64,000 nucleotides of DNA from Acidobacteriota bacterium (lineage in GTDB: Bacteria; Acidobacteriota; Terriglobia; Terriglobales; Acidobacteriaceae), in NCBI GenBank assembly GCA_021780315.1, contig JAJXYY010000007.1, positions 54,667 to 118,666 on the forward strand, given 5' to 3'. Shown here one piece after another: positions 55,197-63,874 of this stretch (the first letter of the stretch is position 1; every line of letters starts with the position of its first letter). A model generated the notes under the pieces. The model worked only from the letters and a program-made list of their open reading frames with translations, was not told where the DNA came from and searched no databases. The translations under genes and the position numbers were made by a program.

Positions 55197-55964
55197 TCAG
55201 CGCCCCTCGCGCAGCCGCGCCGCCAGGCGTTCCGGCAGGCCTGCCAACAGAATCCGCCCCTGCGATGCGGTCAAATCATACGGCACCCGGTGGTACACAA
55301 TCTCCTGCCCACCGCTCGCGCCGTCGCTATCGTAGATCGCAAACGCCGCCCGCCAGTCGCAATCCCGTGGCTGCCCCACCGAGCCAGGATTGATCAGTTG
55401 CCGCGTCCCTTCCGGAATCGCCAGCGTCCAACTCTCCGCTTCATTGCGTGTCGTGTACTGCGGCCGCAACTCATGCCAGTCGTGCTCCTTCTGCGAGAAG
55501 CCCCCCTGGATATGCGTGTGCCCAAAAAATGTGATCGCCGTCGGCATCTGCTGTAGCGGAGCCCACGCATCCCGCATATTCAGAATGTAGTGGTCTTCGT
55601 TCAGCGGCGATCCATGTGCGCATGTAATCCCCGCATGCTCCGGATGCAACGGCCCCTGCGGCACCGTCCGCAGCCAGTTCAGGTTGCCCGGCGTCAACTC
55701 GTCGCGCGTCCAGTTCGCCGCCGCGCGTGCCACCGGATTGAACCCCAGCGCCGACGTCAGCCCACAGCACACACGGTCATGATTCCCGCGCACATTCAGG
55801 TGCGCCAGCGGCCGCAGCGTATCGATAACCTGGTTGGGACTCGCACCGTAGCCGACCATGTCGCCCAGGTTCCAAAGTGCCGTGTAGCTCCCTTCAGCAG
55901 CCGCAAGGACTGCCTTCAGTGCTTCGAGATTGCCGTGAACGTCGGAGAGAATAAGGGCGCGCAT
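55197..55964 (-). CDS. Calcineurin-like metallophosphoesterase
   Basis: A 255-residue cytosolic phosphoesterase. All five dimetal motifs are visible: DVHGN, GDMVGYG, GNHD, GHTHIQGG, and a His in CAHGSP. It resembles YfcE/diadenosine-tetraphosphatase-like bacterial proteins. The family hydrolyses phosphomono- or diesters; the physiological substrate is not evident. ATG 55964 is selected as the start of the fold; upstream TTG 55991 lacks a ribosome binding site. Confidence 0.88.
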   Translation of the reverse strand: MRALILSDVHGNLEALKAVLAAAEGSYTALWNLGDMVGYGASPNQVIDTLRPLAHLNVRGNHDRVCCGLTSALGFNPVARAAANWTRDELTPGNLNWLRTVPQGPLHPEHAGITCAHGSPLNEDHYILNMRDAWAPLQQMPTAITFFGHTHIQGGFSQKEHDWHELRPQYTTRNEAESWTLAIPEGTRQLINPGSVGQPRDCDWRAAFAIYDSDGASGGQEIVYHRVPYDLTASQGRILLAGLPERLAARLREGR

Positions 55965-56061
55965 ACTATGTGTCGGTGCCCTAAGGCCCAAGGATACAGC
56001 TTATCTCGATTACGTCAGCGTGGGAAGTCGCTTCGTCTGGCCGACCCTCCAGGCCCACCCG

Positions 56062-58608
56062 TCAAAATTGGTAGCGCACCCCAAACTGCATCTGCCGCCC
56101 CGGCAGTGCCGCCGTCGCCTGCCCAAACAGGGGAGACCCAACACTGCCAACGTAGTTCGTAAAGTTCGCATGGTTCAGCACGTTGAAGCCCGACACTCCC
56201 AGGTTCAAAATCTTCGCGTGCTCACCCTTCGCCTTCGTCAGCCGAAAGTCGTGGTCCCACAGCAAGTCCACATCCGCCGTGCCTCCGCCTTGCAGCGTAT
56301 TTCGCCCCACCCCCGCCGGACGCGCATTGCCCAACCCCGTGCCATACAGGTCCGACCCCGCCGTCTCCGTGTACGGCGCCCCCGTGTACAGCGTCGCCGA
56401 AACTCCCAGCGTTATCCAGTGCTCCGGATTCACATTGCCCAGCAAGTTGAACCGATGTAGCCGGTCATAATCCGCCATCCCCCACTCATTGTTCGGCAGG
56501 TACTGGTCTTGAGGATAGAAATTGATGCCGCTCGTGTTGTTGTACACCCGCGCCAGCGTGTACTGGGCCTGCCCGGCGAACCATCGCCCCAGCTTGCCGC
56601 GCAACGATACATCCAACGCATTCGAGCGCAGCCGCCCACCTGACTCCACCTGCTGCACAAACGCCAGTGACGGATCAGGCCGTGTCGTGTAGTTCGGCCC
56701 CAGCGGCGCGTTCGCATCCCGCGAGCGAAAGTTCGATATCCCCGTTATCCCCCGATACCCCACCGTCAGCATCAAGTCCGGCAGCATCTGTCGTTCCACC
56801 GCCACGCTGTACTGCACCGAGTACGGCGTATGTGCCCTGGGGTCCATTCGGACCACACTCGTCGGTAGCCCATTCGTCGTCTCGCCCGTCGGCAGAGCAC
56901 TCGGATACCCCGGATTCAGCACCTGAAACGATCGCAGCACCACCCCGTTATGCACCTTGAACGTCCCCGGAAAATCCCCACCAGTCCGGTCGTAGAACAC
57001 CCCCGCACCCGCGCGCACCACCGTCCGGGCCTTCACCGAGTAAGCCGCCGAAACCCGCGGCGCAAAATTATTCACGCTGTTGATGTACGTCTGCCACTGG
57101 TACCGCACTCCCACCGTTACCTGTAGATCCTTCCGCATCTGGATCGCGTCCTGCACGAAGCCGCCAATCTCGTTGATCCAGTACAGCCCACGTCCAACCC
57201 CCTGCTGCTGCGTAAAAACATACGGCGTAGCACTCGCATAGTCCCCCAGCGTGTTGAAGCCAAACGTGCCCAGCCGATTGCTATGGTCATCCAGCGCACG
57301 ACGGCTGATCTGCGGAATGTTAGCCCCAAATCGTACATAGTGCTGCTTGTGCGTCCAACTCACCACCTCGTTGATGTGCACTGTATTCTCCGTCCGGTGC
57401 ACATCGGCCTGCGCCCCTCCACCAATAAACGCGGCCTGCACCTGCAGCGCCGGAGCATCGGTCACACTGCGGCTTACGTCCTCATCTTTTTCAAACGTAA
57501 TCTGCAACTGGTTGAACAGGCTCGGCGAAAAAATCATCCGGTCGTTCAGAATCAAGTCATCCTCGCGCGAGTCCGTATTCACGCCCGCCTCGGCCAGCAC
57601 CAGGCCACCCACCAGGCTGTTCTGGCGCGTGCCGTACTCGAAGTTGTACCCCACCGACACCCGATGAGCAGGTGAAAAGTCATGGGACACCCGCCCCGTA
57701 ATCTGCGTGTCGCGCGCCGGCGCCTGCACATTCGCCGCAATCAGCCCCTGCAGCCCAAATGCATGCACCGCAACCGCCGTATCGTCCTCCTTCCGGTCGC
57801 CCGAGATCAGGAACGTCGTGTGTCCGCCACGGCCAATCGGTCCCGTCACATCGCCTTCGTAGATGCGCCGCTGTTCCGGAGGACGCACCGGAGCAAAGTA
57901 GTTCGTCGCGTTGAACACCGAATCCCGAGCAATAAAGTTCAGCGTACCGTGATACTCAGGCGAGCCCGGCTTGGTGATGATGTTGATCCGCCCACGTCCC
58001 GGTCGGCTGAACTCCGCCGAGTAAGGATCGGTATTCACCTTCACCTCCGCAATCGCAGACGGAGACACCGTAGACCCCTTCATCTCCACCCCATCCACCA
58101 CAATGCTCACCCCGCCCGCAGAGATTGAACCCGGATCAAGAAACGGCGTCAACGCACCGACAAAGTCCTGGTCGAACACCGGCAATCGCTGCAGACTGTC
58201 CCCGGTCATCGCAACCGTATCTTTGTTATCGGAGGCGTCCAGCGATAGCGGCGCCTCGTTGGCCACCACCACCGTCTCACTCACCTGCTCCAGAGCCAGC
58301 GTGATCTTCAGCGTCGTAATCGTACCGGCAACCTGCAGCGGCAACCGTTGCGCCGCAAACCCCCGCCCCGCTGGCACCACCAACTGGTACTTCCCCGCCA
58401 CCACCCCGCGCAACGTAAACTCGCCCGTCGCTCCCGAGAGGTCTTGTGTCACCGCAGCACCGTCCACCGTCTGCAGCGCAACCGCCATCCCCGGTACACC
58501 CGCGCCCGTATGGTCTGTCACCGCACCATGAACCGTATAGCGCGACTGAGCCATCCCAGTCACCAGACCAAGTGCGAGCGCGAGGACGGCGATGAGGCGA
58601 GAGATCAA
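56062..58608 (-). CDS. TonB-dependent receptor-like outer-membrane protein, short Oar type
   Basis: An 848-residue receptor, about 300 shorter than the two others in this window. The signal peptide (ISRLIAVLALALGLVTGMAQS) is followed by a carboxypeptidase-regulatory domain (VHGAVTDHTGAGVPGMAVAL), a plug domain (GGVSIVVDGVEMKGSTVSPS, GRINIITKPGSP) and a barrel ending in MQFGVRYQF. The best start is TTG 58608; no ATG, GTG or clear ribosome binding site lies nearby, so the start is weak. It stands alone on the minus strand downstream of the repeat-rich stretch at 58683-58914. Ligand unknown. Confidence 0.82.
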   Translation of the reverse strand: MISRLIAVLALALGLVTGMAQSRYTVHGAVTDHTGAGVPGMAVALQTVDGAAVTQDLSGATGEFTLRGVVAGKYQLVVPAGRGFAAQRLPLQVAGTITTLKITLALEQVSETVVVANEAPLSLDASDNKDTVAMTGDSLQRLPVFDQDFVGALTPFLDPGSISAGGVSIVVDGVEMKGSTVSPSAIAEVKVNTDPYSAEFSRPGRGRINIITKPGSPEYHGTLNFIARDSVFNATNYFAPVRPPEQRRIYEGDVTGPIGRGGHTTFLISGDRKEDDTAVAVHAFGLQGLIAANVQAPARDTQITGRVSHDFSPAHRVSVGYNFEYGTRQNSLVGGLVLAEAGVNTDSREDDLILNDRMIFSPSLFNQLQITFEKDEDVSRSVTDAPALQVQAAFIGGGAQADVHRTENTVHINEVVSWTHKQHYVRFGANIPQISRRALDDHSNRLGTFGFNTLGDYASATPYVFTQQQGVGRGLYWINEIGGFVQDAIQMRKDLQVTVGVRYQWQTYINSVNNFAPRVSAAYSVKARTVVRAGAGVFYDRTGGDFPGTFKVHNGVVLRSFQVLNPGYPSALPTGETTNGLPTSVVRMDPRAHTPYSVQYSVAVERQMLPDLMLTVGYRGITGISNFRSRDANAPLGPNYTTRPDPSLAFVQQVESGGRLRSNALDVSLRGKLGRWFAGQAQYTLARVYNNTSGINFYPQDQYLPNNEWGMADYDRLHRFNLLGNVNPEHWITLGVSATLYTGAPYTETAGSDLYGTGLGNARPAGVGRNTLQGGGTADVDLLWDHDFRLTKAKGEHAKILNLGVSGFNVLNHANFTNYVGSVGSPLFGQATAALPGRQMQFGVRYQF

Positions 58609-58962
58609 GCAATAGCACCAGTCAGTCCAAACTACAGACCAATCATTAATTTGCGCTGATGATGACCAGCCTCTTCTCCCTAGAAAGACAAACCACACCT
58701 CATCCAGCAAAGTTAGTCACGGAACGATCAGGGGCCTTCAGGACACTGCATCAGCCGCTGGGAGCTCGAGGTCTCAAACCTCGTCGCCACAAGGAGCCTC
58801 TGCTTCGGCTTGACCCGGAGGGAGCAGAGACCGTCCATCCACAAAATCCACCCCGGAAGACAAACCACACCCCATCGAGCGAAGCTCGACCCGGAGGGAG
58901 CAGGGGCCTTCAGGCCCCTGAATCAAGTCACTAAATGTAGCCGGCTTTAGCCCCGGGCTGTT
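58609..58962. other. Repeat-bearing non-coding stretch upstream of third TonB receptor
   Basis: No gene is seen. The stretch holds two diverged copies of a 60-base unit (58683-58742 and 58855-58914), a partial third at about 58800-58835 and several small hairpins, including CGAGGTCTCAAACCTCG near 58765-58781 and GGGGCCTTCAGGCCCC at 58903-58918. Confidence 0.6.
58683..58914. repeat. Diverged direct repeats of a 60-base unit
   Basis: Unit 1 (58683-58742) and unit 2 (58855-58914) align without gaps; both start with AGACAAACCACACC near their left ends and finish with CAGGGGCCTTCAGG. A third partial copy, GACCCGGAGGGAGCAG, is at about 58812-58827 and again inside unit 2. These look like dispersed non-coding repeats in this lineage. 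Confidence 0.65.
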
Positions 58963-60534
58963 CTACTGCGTCGTCCCCGTCAGAAATATCTGCTCCGCCT
59001 GTGCTCCGATCACGCGATACAACGCAAACTGCCGCGCATTCTTCTGGCGCAACTCGAACAACAGGCTCGCGCGGTTGCTTGCCTCCACATCCACGGCATC
59101 CACGGGCTTCATGCGCGGCGTGCGGTCCAGGTGCGCCGCATCCGTCACGCTCTGGATCGCCGGCTTGATCTCGCCCATCGCATCCGCCTGCGCCACAATC
59201 GTCACATAGATCAGCCCTGCTCCCGTCCCATCCGTATGGGCGGTATAGATATACGTTGGAGCCCCACCATAGCTCAGCAGGTAGCCCTTCAACTCTTCAT
59301 CGAGAAACGTCGGTACAGGCGCTGCCGGCGGCGTCGTGCTCCGCTTGGCCCTCCTGCTTGCCGTCGTTACCTTGGCCTTGTTCGCACTCGTCGCAGCCGT
59401 CTTCCCGCTCGTCTTGGCGCTTCCGTTTGCGTCCGCTGCGCCTGCGGACTGCGTGCCCGCCGCACGGTACGCGTCCAGTTGCTTCTGTGCCAGGTCCTCC
59501 ATCTTCTTCAGTACAGCAGCCCGCTCCGCATCGTCCTCCCAGGGGCGGGTAAAGTCATGTACCGGCCGGTTCGCAGCATCCGACACCGCAACCATCTGAT
59601 GCAGATTCACCGGCAACCCCGTCAACTTCGGCAGGTCCGCCTCCGTCATTGCGCTCGCCGGTTTGCCCCGATGCAGATTAGGCCGGTTGGGATCGTCGTT
59701 CAACGAACCCACACCCGTCACCCGTGCTTCATCCTCCCCATGCGAACTGCTCTTCTTGCTCTGCTCCGCCGTGTGCCGCTTCAGCGTGGGCCGGTCAGGA
59801 TCATCCGCCGGTGTGCTCGAGGTCGTATCCGTCGTACTTGAGCCTGTCGTACTCGCTGCCGTGCTGCTGTCGCTGCCGCTGCTGCTCGACCGCCGCTTCA
59901 ACGTGGGCCGGTCAGGATCGCCAGCCGGAGCATTGCCCGTGCTCGTGCTTCCCGCCGTATCGGCCGTGCTGTCGGTCGTTGGCTTGGCCGCCGAATCTCC
60001 AGCCTTCGTCTGCGAGTCGCCACCGCCCCGCATGACAAAATGAGGCCGATCATCGTCACTCACTCCCTTGCCGCCCTGAATGACCGGAAGCGTCTTCGAG
60101 GCCCGCAGCACCGCCGTCTTCTTCTCCGCACGCAGCGCATGATAGCTCCCATAGCCAAACCAGCCATCGTCGTAAGCCGACTCCCCCGTCGTCAGATTCT
60201 CGGCATGCATGTGGCGCGAGTAGGCCAGACTCAGCGTTCCCTTCGCCACGCCCGACTGTTGCAACTCGTACACATTCCCGGTCAGCAAGGCAAACGGTAC
60301 CGGACGCGCCAGATAAACTCCGGCGTCCTCCAGTTGCCGGTCGATAAACACCGTGATCGGAATCAGGCGACTGGCCGTCGGCTTGGCCATGTCGCCCATC
60401 CACTCATACACCCCCACCGCACGCACCACGTTCTCGGTCTTCTCGACCTTGTGTGTCTGTCCCTGCACCGGGCTACTCGAACCACCCAGGACCAGTCCAC
60501 CCGCAACAAATAACCCAACCAGAAAATTTTTCAT
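58963..60534 (-). CDS. Exported protein with DPDRP-type repeats, unknown function
   Basis: A 523-residue protein with a signal peptide (about 1-26). A 100-residue beta-rich N-domain (VYEWMGDMAKPTASRLIPIT, FIDRQLEDAGVYLARPVPFAL) is followed by a low-complexity Ser/Thr/Asp-rich linker carrying four short repeats: DDDRPHFVMR, GDPDRPTLKRR, DDPDRPTLKRH and DDPNRPNLHRG. A Lys/Ala-rich stretch leads to a C-terminal domain of about 130 residues (FLDEELKGYLLSYGGAPTYIY, GAGLIYVTIVAQADAMG). The function is unknown. Upstream of the third TonB receptor on the same strand but separated by the repeat stretch. Confidence 0.7.
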   Translation of the reverse strand: MKNFLVGLFVAGGLVLGGSSSPVQGQTHKVEKTENVVRAVGVYEWMGDMAKPTASRLIPITVFIDRQLEDAGVYLARPVPFALLTGNVYELQQSGVAKGTLSLAYSRHMHAENLTTGESAYDDGWFGYGSYHALRAEKKTAVLRASKTLPVIQGGKGVSDDDRPHFVMRGGGDSQTKAGDSAAKPTTDSTADTAGSTSTGNAPAGDPDRPTLKRRSSSSGSDSSTAASTTGSSTTDTTSSTPADDPDRPTLKRHTAEQSKKSSSHGEDEARVTGVGSLNDDPNRPNLHRGKPASAMTEADLPKLTGLPVNLHQMVAVSDAANRPVHDFTRPWEDDAERAAVLKKMEDLAQKQLDAYRAAGTQSAGAADANGSAKTSGKTAATSANKAKVTTASRRAKRSTTPPAAPVPTFLDEELKGYLLSYGGAPTYIYTAHTDGTGAGLIYVTIVAQADAMGEIKPAIQSVTDAAHLDRTPRMKPVDAVDVEASNRASLLFELRQKNARQFALYRVIGAQAEQIFLTGTTQ

Positions 60535-60583
60535 AGGCTCGTCCCGAGTTTAGACGTTGCTCCGGCCACCAAAGTCCGCCATC

Positions 60584-61468
60584 ATGGCCAGCGCACCATC
60601 TTTGCCATACAAAACACCAGCTTATGTCCACAAAATTCGCTACCATGCACCAGTGGACATCGCTCCGTTACTCACCGTAGACCATCTCTCCATCGCCTTC
60701 GGCAGCCATCGCGCTGTCACGGATATCTCCTTTCACATCAACGCAGGAGAGACGCTCGGGCTGGTCGGCGAGTCCGGTTCAGGCAAGTCCGCCACCTCGC
60801 TGGCCATGCTTCGCCTTCTGCCGCCATCAGCCCAAGTAACTGGAAACATTAGCTTTAGCGGAGAATCCCTACTCGCCCTCTCCCCCGAAACCATGCGCCG
60901 CCACCGCGGTCACAGCCTAGCCATGATCTTCCAGGAACCCATGACTGCCCTCAATCCAGTCATGCCCATCGGAGCACAAATCGCCGAAGCCGTACTGGCC
61001 CACCACCCACAAGTATCGCGTAAAGCATTGAAAGAAAAGGTGATCGAGGCCATGAACCAAGTAGCGCTACCCGACCCGGAGAATAGGTTTGGAGACTATC
61101 CTCACCAGTTTTCCGGTGGTCAGCGCCAGCGAATCCTCATCGCCATGGCCATCGTCAACCAACCCCGACTCCTGATCGCCGACGAGCCCACCACCGCACT
61201 AGATGTCACCGTACAGGCCCAGATCCTCAAGCTGCTCAAGGACTTACAGGTTCGCCACCAACTCGCAATGCTGTTCATCTCCCACGACCTGGCCGTCGTA
61301 GCCCAAGTCGCAAACCGCGTCGCCGTCATGCAGCACGGAAACATCGTGGAACAAGGCCCAGTCCAAGCCCTGTTCCACGCACCCCAGCACCCCTACACAC
61401 GCAAGCTGCTGGCCTCGGCCCCAACCATGCGGTCAGACCGCAACCAGCCTCTGGCTAACATGCTTTAG
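60584..61468 (+). CDS. Oligopeptide/dipeptide-type ABC transporter ATP-binding protein (OppD/DppD-like)
   Basis: A 294-residue ABC ATPase of the peptide-uptake class. Walker A is GESGSGKSA, the Q-loop FQEPMTALNPV is the Opp/Dpp hallmark, the signature is FSGGQRQRILIAMAI, Walker B LLIADEPTTALD, and the C-terminal region has HPYTRKLLASAP, which normally precedes the iron-sulfur or oligopeptide tail. It lacks the extra C-terminal Cys-containing part of most OppD proteins and ends 14 residues after that motif. No permease or binding protein gene is nearby, so it is an orphan subunit here. ATG 60584 is one of several possible starts (GTG 60653 is another). Confidence 0.88.
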   Translation: MASAPSLPYKTPAYVHKIRYHAPVDIAPLLTVDHLSIAFGSHRAVTDISFHINAGETLGLVGESGSGKSATSLAMLRLLPPSAQVTGNISFSGESLLALSPETMRRHRGHSLAMIFQEPMTALNPVMPIGAQIAEAVLAHHPQVSRKALKEKVIEAMNQVALPDPENRFGDYPHQFSGGQRQRILIAMAIVNQPRLLIADEPTTALDVTVQAQILKLLKDLQVRHQLAMLFISHDLAVVAQVANRVAVMQHGNIVEQGPVQALFHAPQHPYTRKLLASAPTMRSDRNQPLANML

Positions 61469-61472
61469 TTTG

Positions 61473-62561
61473 TTAGGGTTGCGCGTAGTACCCCGTTCGG
61501 GTGCGGGCAGTCAGTCCGGCTTTATCGGAGACTGTGACCGCGATACTACGGTACTGATCCGGATGATCCGCAACCGGTGGCTGAACGGTAAGAACGTAAA
61601 ACGCCTCAGCATCCGACACCGCAGCACTAATCTCGTGCGCGACATCATTATTTGAGTTGATCACCTGCCCACCGGTCTGTGCCGCAAGAACCTCCAGGGC
61701 AAGGTTCCCAATCTGCATCTTGCTGGGGGCGGTGACTCCCTTGAGGAACTCCTTGTAGTAGAAGGTCCGGAAGGTCACAGAATCGGCCATACCGAGGGGA
61801 TCAACACTGGAGAGCGTAATTCGAGCGCGGGTCAGGGACGTGCTCAGGTCGACCAACTCCTGGAATAGACCCTTCTCCTCTTTCGAGGTGAGTTCAACCT
61901 CCGGGCCGGAGAGCAATGGCCAGCCCGGGCTGATCCAGACAAGCAGCTTGCGTCCGGGACGGGTGGCTTCATAGGCGCTGATCTGCCGCAGGGCCTTCAT
62001 GGAAACGTCGAAGCGCTCGGTGGCACCATAGAATCCCGCTGCACGACCGATGTCACGAAGGTTGACTTCAGCCTGTTCAAGGAAGGCGCTCAGCGCATTG
62101 CCATCGGTGGTGGGCGTAGGCATTATCTGGGTCCCAGTGTCGCTGAGGATAATGAGTGTGACCGGTCGGGGCAGCTTACCGTTATTCAGCTTGAGATAGC
62201 GCTGAATCTCCTGGCGTTCGTAGGCGACATTGGTGAAGCGCGTGTTGACCGTATCGATAAGCAAAACCACTTCCACGTTCTCCTTGGAGAGCTTGGGAGT
62301 GGTGGCGGCTTCAACGGCTTCGAACGATGAGATCGGGATCGGCTTCTTGTCGAGACTGACAGCGAAACTCGACTGCTGGAGACCGGTAACTGGAACGCCA
62401 TTTTTTGCCGTGACAACGACATCGAGCACCAGCGGTGCGGGAGAGGCAGACTTCGCTGGACTGCTTTGTTGTGCGATGGCCCGCGCTGCGAACGGCAGCG
62501 GTACGAGGCCGAATGAAGCGAGACATACAAGTGCGAGCGTGCTGCGGTGCGAAAAACCCAT
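61473..62561 (-). CDS. Exported VWFA-domain protein, Acidobacteria type
   Basis: A 362-residue secreted protein with the arrangement typical of Acidobacteria VWFA-related proteins. The signal peptide covers about 1-30 (ending AIAQQ). An N-terminal beta domain (VLDVVVTAKNGVPVTGLQQS, FAVSLDKKPIPISSFE) precedes the von Willebrand A fold, whose first strand is VEVVLLIDTVNT. The metal site (MIDAS, D-x-S-x-S) is not canonical, as DTVNT replaces it, so metal-dependent ligand binding may be altered. A helix-strand pattern continues to the C-terminal LTVQPP and YYAQP. AGGAG nine bases before ATG 62561 supports the start. Converges with the Opp-type ATPase four bases away. Confidence 0.82.
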   Translation of the reverse strand: MGFSHRSTLALVCLASFGLVPLPFAARAIAQQSSPAKSASPAPLVLDVVVTAKNGVPVTGLQQSSFAVSLDKKPIPISSFEAVEAATTPKLSKENVEVVLLIDTVNTRFTNVAYERQEIQRYLKLNNGKLPRPVTLIILSDTGTQIMPTPTTDGNALSAFLEQAEVNLRDIGRAAGFYGATERFDVSMKALRQISAYEATRPGRKLLVWISPGWPLLSGPEVELTSKEEKGLFQELVDLSTSLTRARITLSSVDPLGMADSVTFRTFYYKEFLKGVTAPSKMQIGNLALEVLAAQTGGQVINSNNDVAHEISAAVSDAEAFYVLTVQPPVADHPDQYRSIAVTVSDKAGLTARTRTGYYAQP

Positions 62562-62709
62562 AGAGAAAGACTCCTGAACTGCAAACCAGCATACTCTGGT
62601 TGTCTCCAGTGCAGGGGTGATAGCGTGGTGGCGTTGATGACATAAAAGAACCCGAGGCATCACCGGATGAGCTTTCCGTGCCGCCTCGGGCTATTCCGTG
62701 GTGGATGGT

Positions 62710-63792
62710 TTATGTGCTGACCAGATCGCGCTGGAATGCTGGGTAATCGGTATAACCCTCGGCGCCATGCGTGTAGAACGTGGCAGGGTTTGGGGTGTTG
62801 AGCGGTGCGTTGTTGGCAAAGCGGATTGGCAGGTCAGGGTTAGCGATGAAGAGCTTGCCGTAAGCGACTGCATCGGCGCGGCCGGAGTCCAGCAGTTGCT
62901 GCCCGGTGTGTTGATCGAGCGCTTCGTTGGCGACATAGACTCCGCCGAAGGCCTGCTTGAGGATGGGTCCGAGAGAGTCGTCTGCGACACGTTCGCGAGC
63001 GGCAATAAAAGCCAGTTTGCGCTTGCCGAGTTCGGTTGCGAGATAGGTAAATGTGGCAGGGCGGTTGGAGTCGGAGATGCCGTGGGCATCAGCACGGGGA
63101 GCGAGGTGCATGCCCACGCGATTGGCGCCAAAGACAGAGATGGCGGCATCGGCGACTTCGAGGTGGAGCCGGGCACGGTTCTCGATGGCGCCGCCGTACT
63201 CGTCGGTGCGGTGGTTGGTGCCGTCCTGCAGGAACTGGTCGAGGAGATAGCCGTTGGCTCCGTGGATTTCTACGCCGTCGAATCCGGCGAGCTGAGCATT
63301 TTGTGCTCCGCGGCGGAAGGCTTCGACGACGTCTTTGACTTCGTAGGTCTCGAGGGCGCGCGGGGTGACGAACGCTTTCTCAGGGCGGAGCAGCGAGACA
63401 TGTCCGCTGGCTGCGATGGCACTAGGGGCAACGGGGAGCAGGCCGTTGAGGTAGATGGGATCAGAGATGCGGCCAACATGCCAGATCTGGGCGAAGATGC
63501 GTCCGCCGGCGTTGTGGACGGCAGCGGTGATGGGCTTCCAGGCTTCAGTCTGCTCGCGGGACCAGATGCCGGGGACTTGGGGGTAGCCTACGCCGAGAGG
63601 ATCGACAGGTACGCCTTCGGAGATGATGAGGCCAGCGGAGGCGCGCTGGGCGTAATACTCGCCAATCAGGGGGGTAGGGATGTGGTTCACGGTGCCGCGC
63701 AGGCGGGTGAGTGGAGCCATGAAGACGCGGTTAGGAAGCTGGAGGTCGCCGACTTGAATTGGGTCGAGGAGGGAAAAAGGTGTGTTTGGCAT
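62710..63792 (-). CDS. Old Yellow Enzyme family alkene reductase (NADH:flavin oxidoreductase)
   Basis: A 360-residue cytosolic FMN-dependent TIM-barrel oxidoreductase. OYE motifs include RVFMAPLTRLRG at strand 1, IWHVGRISDP, FDGVEIHGANGYLLDQFLQD with the substrate-binding His and Asn, and DEYGGAIENRARL. ADAVAYGKLFIANPDLP near the C-terminus binds the FMN phosphate. Such enzymes reduce electrophilic alkenes and nitro compounds; the natural substrate is not evident. No clear ribosome binding site lies before ATG 63792. A partial IS481 transposase ends 83 bases upstream of its start. Confidence 0.9.
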   Translation of the reverse strand: MPNTPFSLLDPIQVGDLQLPNRVFMAPLTRLRGTVNHIPTPLIGEYYAQRASAGLIISEGVPVDPLGVGYPQVPGIWSREQTEAWKPITAAVHNAGGRIFAQIWHVGRISDPIYLNGLLPVAPSAIAASGHVSLLRPEKAFVTPRALETYEVKDVVEAFRRGAQNAQLAGFDGVEIHGANGYLLDQFLQDGTNHRTDEYGGAIENRARLHLEVADAAISVFGANRVGMHLAPRADAHGISDSNRPATFTYLATELGKRKLAFIAARERVADDSLGPILKQAFGGVYVANEALDQHTGQQLLDSGRADAVAYGKLFIANPDLPIRFANNAPLNTPNPATFYTHGAEGYTDYPAFQRDLVST

Positions 63793-63874
63793 AGTCAGCA
63801 GATTGGATGATGCTGGCCGAGATTTCGGTGCAGCTGTGTGAGTTCTTCGTGGTCCATCCGACGGTTGAAGACCG

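Noticed and set aside
58683..58914. Repeat units considered as a CRISPR array
   Set aside because: Only two diverged 60-base units with a single large spacer and no cas genes nearby.
58659..58934. Small open frame in the repeat-bearing region
   Set aside because: No ribosome binding site, and its sequence is the translation of repeat units.
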